This document shows positions 6,788 to 10,277 of a stretch of 10,277 nt of DNA, piece by piece; the stretch's first letter is position 1, and each line of letters starts with the position of its first letter. The notes under the pieces are model-generated. The model was given only the letters and a program-made list of their open reading frames with translations, had not been told where the DNA came from and ran no database searches. The DNA comes from Cytidiella melzeri (lineage: Eukaryota > Basidiomycota > Agaricomycetes > Polyporales > Irpicaceae): positions 1 to 10,277 of the forward strand of contig JABYQR010000726.1 in assembly GCA_022592445.1 (NCBI GenBank). Direction: 5' to 3'. The translations under genes were made by a program, and so were the position numbers.

Positions 6788-7615
6788 AGTAAGCCATCGC
6801 CGTCCGTCTTGACGTGCTTGATTGCTAACTCGTTCACTTTCCGTGGTTGATTCTTAGTGCCGAAAGAATCCCACTCCCGTTTCACCGCTCGTCCAGATCC
6901 TTTGCACAAGGATCTGAACCAAGCACGTCGAGAAGTCCAGATCCATCGCGCCTTACCTCAGGCGGTGTTTGATCAACTCGACGCAGAGCACGCACGTGGC
7001 CAGAGTCACAAATACACGGAGAAGGAACTCAAGGCTATTGCCTCCTACGTCGGTCGTCGTAAACCCAAGGGTTCTGCCCTCACACACAGATTTCCCGCAG
7101 TAGAGGAGTTTGAGAAACTACGCGCAGAGTCGAAAGAGTTCGCCGCCCGCACCGCACGCGAACGAGCACAGGCTCTAGCAGATCTTCCTAAGAAACCCTC
7201 ATTAGCAGAACGCTTCACAGCCCGGCCTACTACCAATCCTAGCGCGGCCCTCATAGCAGCAAAGCCGACTCTCATCGACTTCCGTAAGCACACTCCAGAA
7301 GACCTTCGAGGCATCTTCACACCAAAGCTCACCGCCACACTCCAACGCTTGTCGATTCTCCCCACCATCGACAAATACCACCAGCTTCACAAAGACACGA
7401 AGCTTCATTTCGAGCAGGTGAAACAGAAGTTAGAAAAGCTTTTGGAAGAGCTACCAACCCGAGCCTCTGTCATCACTCATTGTGAGTGGCAGCTGCTGGA
7501 TTGGGGATTAAAGGCAATTGGGAGAATCAGTTTTACGGGTCTAAGGAGAAATTACAAACAGGTGTTCAAAGCTTTAGACAACGTTTGGGCGGACGAGTAC
7601 TTCATCTCGTTCTAG
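6788..7615 (+). CDS. ORF1, unknown element protein upstream of gag (spliced start: 6788 joined to 6858)
   Basis: This is an open frame of about 252 codons ending in TAG at 7613-7615. The frame is closed upstream by TGA at 6848-6850 and has no ATG of its own; removing the predicted 6789-6857 intron supplies one. Codon use looks genuine (C/G-rich third positions). The product is basic, helix-rich and has no methionine after the start. RFTARP occurs twice (about residues 8-13 and 119-124), with an Ala/Arg/Glu-rich helical stretch at 82-110 and a likely coiled coil at 181-200 (heptad Leu in VKQKLEKLLEEL). A Trp/Tyr-containing segment (211-249) closes it. I do not recognise a domain. Position and frame shared with gag suggest a Gag-associated or matrix-like role, or an N-terminal Gag extension if the TAG is bypassed. 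Without splicing, a non-AUG start such as GTG 6857 would be needed. Confidence 0.65.
6789..6857 (+). other. Predicted leader intron 2 that creates the ORF1 start codon
   Basis: The donor is GTAAGC (6789), the branch site GCTAAC (6824-6829, branch A at 6828, 29 bases before the end), and the acceptor TTCTTAG (6851-6857). The length is 69 bp. The exon before ends in GAGA and the exon after begins TGCCG, so joining makes GAG-ATG-CCG. The new AUG has a purine at -3 and is in frame with the open stretch to 7612. Unspliced RNA has no AUG here in any frame. Confidence 0.65.
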
Positions 7616-7930
7616 GTAGAATACAGGGTGGCTTCCCAAAGTCCTGAGAGTAGCATTTGGTCTAGAGATCATCTTCCCTGCAAAAATTATCCACACACCT
7701 TCAACCAACAAACCCTCAGAGACGAGTGTTACGACTCAGACGAAGGACATCAAGTTTGTGAAGTACAACCGTGTCCCAATCGCTACAACAGAATAGAATA
7801 TCCTGGTCGTTACGCAAACCAGTATCGACCCATCCATCACTGGCAAGAAAGTCACATTCTTGAATCTCTCCCACCTCTGCCCAAACCTGAAGAAGACTTT
7901 GATCGAACCTTCACGCAGGAACAGTATCAG
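7616..7930 (+). other. Open frame linking ORF1 to gag, no ATG
   Basis: These 105 codons stay open in the frame of both ORF1 and gag and again contain no ATG in any frame. The translation is rich in Tyr, Pro, His and acidic residues and looks like coding sequence. It could be translated only by passing the TAG at 7613, from a near-cognate codon such as GTG 7628, or by internal entry. It may alternatively be a leader constrained to stay free of AUG. Confidence 0.5.
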
Positions 7931-9187
7931 ATGGACTCCACCAACGTTTCCCAGCATGCATCCAGGGTGCCCACCCCAGCCCCTGTACAAGAGCCATCGT
8001 CTCCTCCTTCTGCAGAACAATTGCTGCAAGCCCTGCTCCTTGGTCAGCAACAGCTGACACAAGCCATCACAGCGCTGATTCAGAATCAGCAACCGGTCAA
8101 CAACCGATCAAGGGAAAGGGTTGTGGAAAAACCTGCCAGTTTCAAAGGCAATGCTAGCAGCGATGCACGCCGCTTCTTAGCAGCCTTTTCCATGTACACA
8201 CAATTCAACGAGAAGCTGTCTCCGTACAACGCCCAAGGTGGTCAGACCCGGTTGGACCACCTCTGGATCTCATCAGCCCTGTCATTCATGACAGAAGATG
8301 CAGCAGTTTGGGCTACGCCCCACATGGACCTGATTGCTAGTCATCAGGCAGCCTTCAACGGTGACTGGGACGACTTTAGAACCGCGTTTAAAGCACGATT
8401 TGAACCGGTCGATGAAATGGTAGACGCTAAAGCCAAGCTCAGGGAGCTATGGCAAGGCAAGAAAACGGTTCCGGAGTACACGGCTCGATTCAGGGAGATT
8501 ATGGATAGGACTGGCTACTCGACACAAGACCTTCGTGATCGGTACTACGAACACCTGAGTACTACCATCAAGGATGAACTGGTTCACACTGCAAGGCCAC
8601 ACGTCACTCTCGTAGATCTGATCAATGTTGCTACCGACATTGACAATTGTCTTCGTGTTCGAGCTCAAGAGAAAGCTCGTGAACAAGGTCGAACGGTCCC
8701 CAATCTGTTCAAAACCACACCGGTCTCCACCTCGTCCCCAGCTCCCTTTGTCCAAGCACCTCGTGACTCCAATGCCATGCAAATCGATGCTACCAAAGTA
8801 GGACCCAACGGAAAAACCCGCGCCGACTTCATGAAGGCCATGAACGGCAGATGTTACGGGTGCGGATCAAAGGATCACCAAAAGAAGGATGGAAAACACG
8901 ATCGTGAACTGTGCGGACATTGTGGTGGCAACCATCAGACGCAAGTTTGCCAAAGCCGGTTCCTTGGATACCCACCCAGGCAACAGAAGGTGGCTGCTAG
9001 TACCCTCTTTGATCCATCCACTCCGGCTCCCTCGTCGTCCTCGTCCGTGAGGCCCCTGCCTAATCCACCCGCCGCCTCCGTCGCCAGCTCCTCATCACCG
9101 AGTCCGTTTGACTACGATGCCATCATGAAGCAGATGTCATCACTCACGGACAAAGTCAAGCAGCTGGGTAATCAAAGTGATTTTTAG
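7931..9187 (+). CDS. gag: Gag (capsid-nucleocapsid) polyprotein
   Basis: The start is the first ATG on the plus strand after 6514, giving about 418 residues; the frame stays open upstream to 7616. Gag packages element RNA and forms the virus-like particle. From this Met, a Pro/Gln-rich segment (about 14-55) leads to the capsid part (about 65-240), with the retrotransposon Gag signature in WDDFRTAFKARF (146-157) and ELWQGKKTVPEYTARFREI (172-190). The nucleocapsid knuckle at about 308-340 has C-x2-C-x4-H, then C-x2-C-x3-H-x4-C, with DGKHDREL between them. FLG follows, as in basidiomycete gypsy Gags. A Ser/Pro-rich stretch (about 364-391) and a short helical C-terminus close it. The stop is TAG directly after five T, where a -1 slip would enter the next frame. 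No internal stops or shifts. Confidence 0.85.
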   Translation: MDSTNVSQHASRVPTPAPVQEPSSPPSAEQLLQALLLGQQQLTQAITALIQNQQPVNNRSRERVVEKPASFKGNASSDARRFLAAFSMYTQFNEKLSPYNAQGGQTRLDHLWISSALSFMTEDAAVWATPHMDLIASHQAAFNGDWDDFRTAFKARFEPVDEMVDAKAKLRELWQGKKTVPEYTARFREIMDRTGYSTQDLRDRYYEHLSTTIKDELVHTARPHVTLVDLINVATDIDNCLRVRAQEKAREQGRTVPNLFKTTPVSTSSPAPFVQAPRDSNAMQIDATKVGPNGKTRADFMKAMNGRCYGCGSKDHQKKDGKHDRELCGHCGGNHQTQVCQSRFLGYPPRQQKVAASTLFDPSTPAPSSSSSVRPLPNPPAASVASSSSPSPFDYDAIMKQMSSLTDKVKQLGNQSDF

Positions 9188-9297
9188 AACGGACTCCAGG
9201 TGAAACCGCACCCTCGAGTCCCTCTAGAAAGACCTACATAGAAGAAGTGGAGGACAATGATGATTCCCCACGGACACAGTTTTTAATGCCCCTGTAG
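9184..9297 (+). pseudogene. Pol N-terminal linker in the -1 frame after gag
   Basis: From the gag stop, the -1 frame is open and reads as a linker rich in Ser/Pro and acidic residues (a YIEEVEDNDDSP segment at about 9235-9270). It stops at TAG 9295-9297. A second -1 step near 9279 leads into the protease frame. The first step may be programmed slippage; the second looks like damage or a sequence error. Confidence 0.4.
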
Positions 9298-9833
9298 CAA
9301 ATACCCGCCCCGCACAGCAGCCCAATTTGCAACCTTCAGTTTTATTTAACAACATGTATAACTACTTCGAAACCTTGTCGTCTTGCATAGTACCAGAAAT
9401 AGACCCGCTTAGCATGCACTTCCGAGTTCCTATCACGCTCAAAGGAGTGTTTAGAGAACAAGGCATCAAAGCCATGATTGACTCAGGAGCCACCGCTTTA
9501 TTCCTGAGTCAAGACTTTGTCAATCGGCACCGAGTACGTACGGTCCCCTTAGAAAGACAGATCCCACTCCACAACATCGATGGGACTCTAAATCAAGGAG
9601 GACGTATCACACACAGAGCAGAGCTCGAACTACAAGTTGGAGCTATCAAGGAGAACGCAACATTCTTGATCACAGACATTGGACCAGAGGATTGCATTCT
9701 AGGCCTACCCTGGCTCCGCAAAGCAAACCCCAAGATCAATTGGGCTACCGGAGAAATGGAACTGGAAGCCGAAGAAGACTTCGAACCCTTCCAGTCTATC
9801 ACAGCCAATCGAAACAGAGACGAGCCTGGCTCA
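9279..9833 (+). pseudogene. Retropepsin-like aspartic protease of Pol
   Basis: The frame is open from about 9279. The catalytic motif is DSGAT at 9480-9494, preceded by an IKAMI strand, with the flap region downstream and the closing ILGLPWL at about 9696-9716 followed by NPKINW. This is the retropepsin fold that matures Gag and Pol and acts as a homodimer. All key residues are present. The frame does not lead into RT: after about 9833 the plausible coding moves by -1, so Pol is broken in this copy or the sequence lacks a base there. No ATG start is expected, since pol is normally made as a Gag-Pol fusion. Confidence 0.75.
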
Positions 9834-10277
9834 GAGCCGGTATCATTCAGGACACAAAAGAAGAACTTTGGTCCTGTGCCAGCTTTACGTACTCCACAGA
9901 CATCGCTGCTAAAGCCCATCAATCCAAAGAACAACGGACGTTTGAACAGATGGTTCCAGAGGAATACCGCAGACACCAGAAAGTCTTTTCAGAAGAAGCA
10001 TCACAGCGTCTCCCTGAGCATCAGCCATGGGATCATACGATTGATCTGACCGAGAACCCAAAGATGTTCAGATCCAAGGTCTACCCCATGTCTCCGAATG
10101 AACAAGCGGAGCTAGACAAGTTTATTGAGGAAAACCTAGCAAAGGATATATTGTTCCCTCCAAATCGCCTATGGCCTCACCGGTATTCTTCGTCAAGAAG
10201 AAGGACGGCAACTCCGGCTTGTTCAGGATTATCGACGGTTAAATGACATCAAAATCAAAAACCGCTACCCACTCCCC
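9833..10277 (+). pseudogene. Reverse transcriptase N-terminal part, frame-shifted and cut by the window edge
   Basis: The linker KEELW...TDIAAKAHQ leads to a VFSEEASQRLP segment and DHTIDL, the usual approach to gypsy RT. It is followed by KVYPMSPNEQAELDKFI (about 10076-10126). At 10144 the frame moves by -1 to SKSPMASPVFFVKKKDG (about 10158-10211), and at about 10221 it moves by -1 again to QDYRRLNDIKIKNRYPLP, which is the DYRxLN block. RT catalytic motifs beyond this point, including YxDD, are outside the window. Sequence identity to the family is strong; the frame changes make this copy's Pol non-functional as read. Confidence 0.75.

Larger units (their letters stand above)
5991..10277 (+). 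mobile_element. Ty3/gypsy LTR retrotransposon, 5' part
   Basis: The order is 5' LTR, primer site, ORF1, gag with zinc knuckle, aspartic protease and RT N-terminus, all on the plus strand. This is the Ty3/gypsy arrangement, although integrase, which would fix the superfamily by its position after RT, is outside the window. The element is cut by the right edge inside RT. The gag frame is undamaged, while the protease-RT part needs several frame changes, so this copy is probably defective or the sequence has indel errors. The Tf1-style primer arrangement suggests affinity with the Tf1/sushi chromovirus group. A marY1-like basidiomycete family is possible but not shown. Confidence 0.85.

Noticed and set aside
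7045..7408. Minus-strand open frames opposite ORF1
   Set aside because: They mirror the codon bias of the plus-strand ORF1 and have no family features.
7482..7615. Possible intron from GTGAGT (7482) to TTCTAG (7615) that would remove the TAG between ORF1 and gag
   Set aside because: The 134-bp length would move the frame out of gag, no good branch site precedes the acceptor, and the interval is coding-like throughout.
9593..9976. Minus-strand 127-codon frame opposite the protease
   Set aside because: The plus strand encodes a clear protease with DSGAT and ILGLPWL; the minus frame is a shadow.

Overview
The window is made entirely of transposable elements. No host gene, rRNA, tRNA or CRISPR array was seen. 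The coding style suggests a filamentous fungus, most likely a basidiomycete: a Ty3/gypsy Gag with a CxxC/CxxC knuckle and Ser/Pro tail, short 60-70 bp introns with CTAAC-like branch sites, and a Tad1-like non-LTR element. This assignment is an inference from element style, not from a host marker.

Layout. (1) A non-LTR (LINE-type) retrotransposon lies on the minus strand from about 5932 down to base 1 and runs off the left edge. Its endonuclease-reverse transcriptase frame can be followed from 5932 to 3744 and again from 381 to 1. It is dead: five in-frame stops and a changed endonuclease catalytic residue. (2) The LINE is split between RT motifs A and B by a 3,360-bp non-autonomous DNA transposon (382-3741) with imperfect 26-bp terminal inverted repeats and a TA target duplication. 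Its core (about 837-2790) is a tandem array of ~140-bp units with higher-order A-B-C-D order. No transposase was found in it. (3) From 5991 to the right edge lies a plus-strand Ty3/gypsy LTR retrotransposon: 5' LTR 5991-6684, an extra reading frame (ORF1) to 7615, gag to 9187, then protease and the start of RT in shifted frames. The 3' LTR is outside the window.

The most interesting part is the 5' control region of the LTR element. A TATA box (6437) sits 34 bases before ATCTTGACCT (6471-6480), whose exact complement AGGTCAAGAT lies two bases after the LTR end. This is the arrangement of Tf1-type self-primed reverse transcription, and no tRNA-type primer site is visible. From 6517 to 7930 the plus strand has no ATG in any frame (1,414 bases), although 6851-7612 is a long open frame. 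A predicted 69-bp intron (6789-6857, GTAAGC...GCTAAC...TTCTTAG) would join an A to TG and so create the missing AUG, exactly in frame with ORF1. A second predicted intron (6502-6562) would remove the only other ATG in the leader. A plausible model is that splicing decides whether ORF1 or Gag (first genomic ATG at 7931) is translated. That model is inference; the sequence facts under it are direct.
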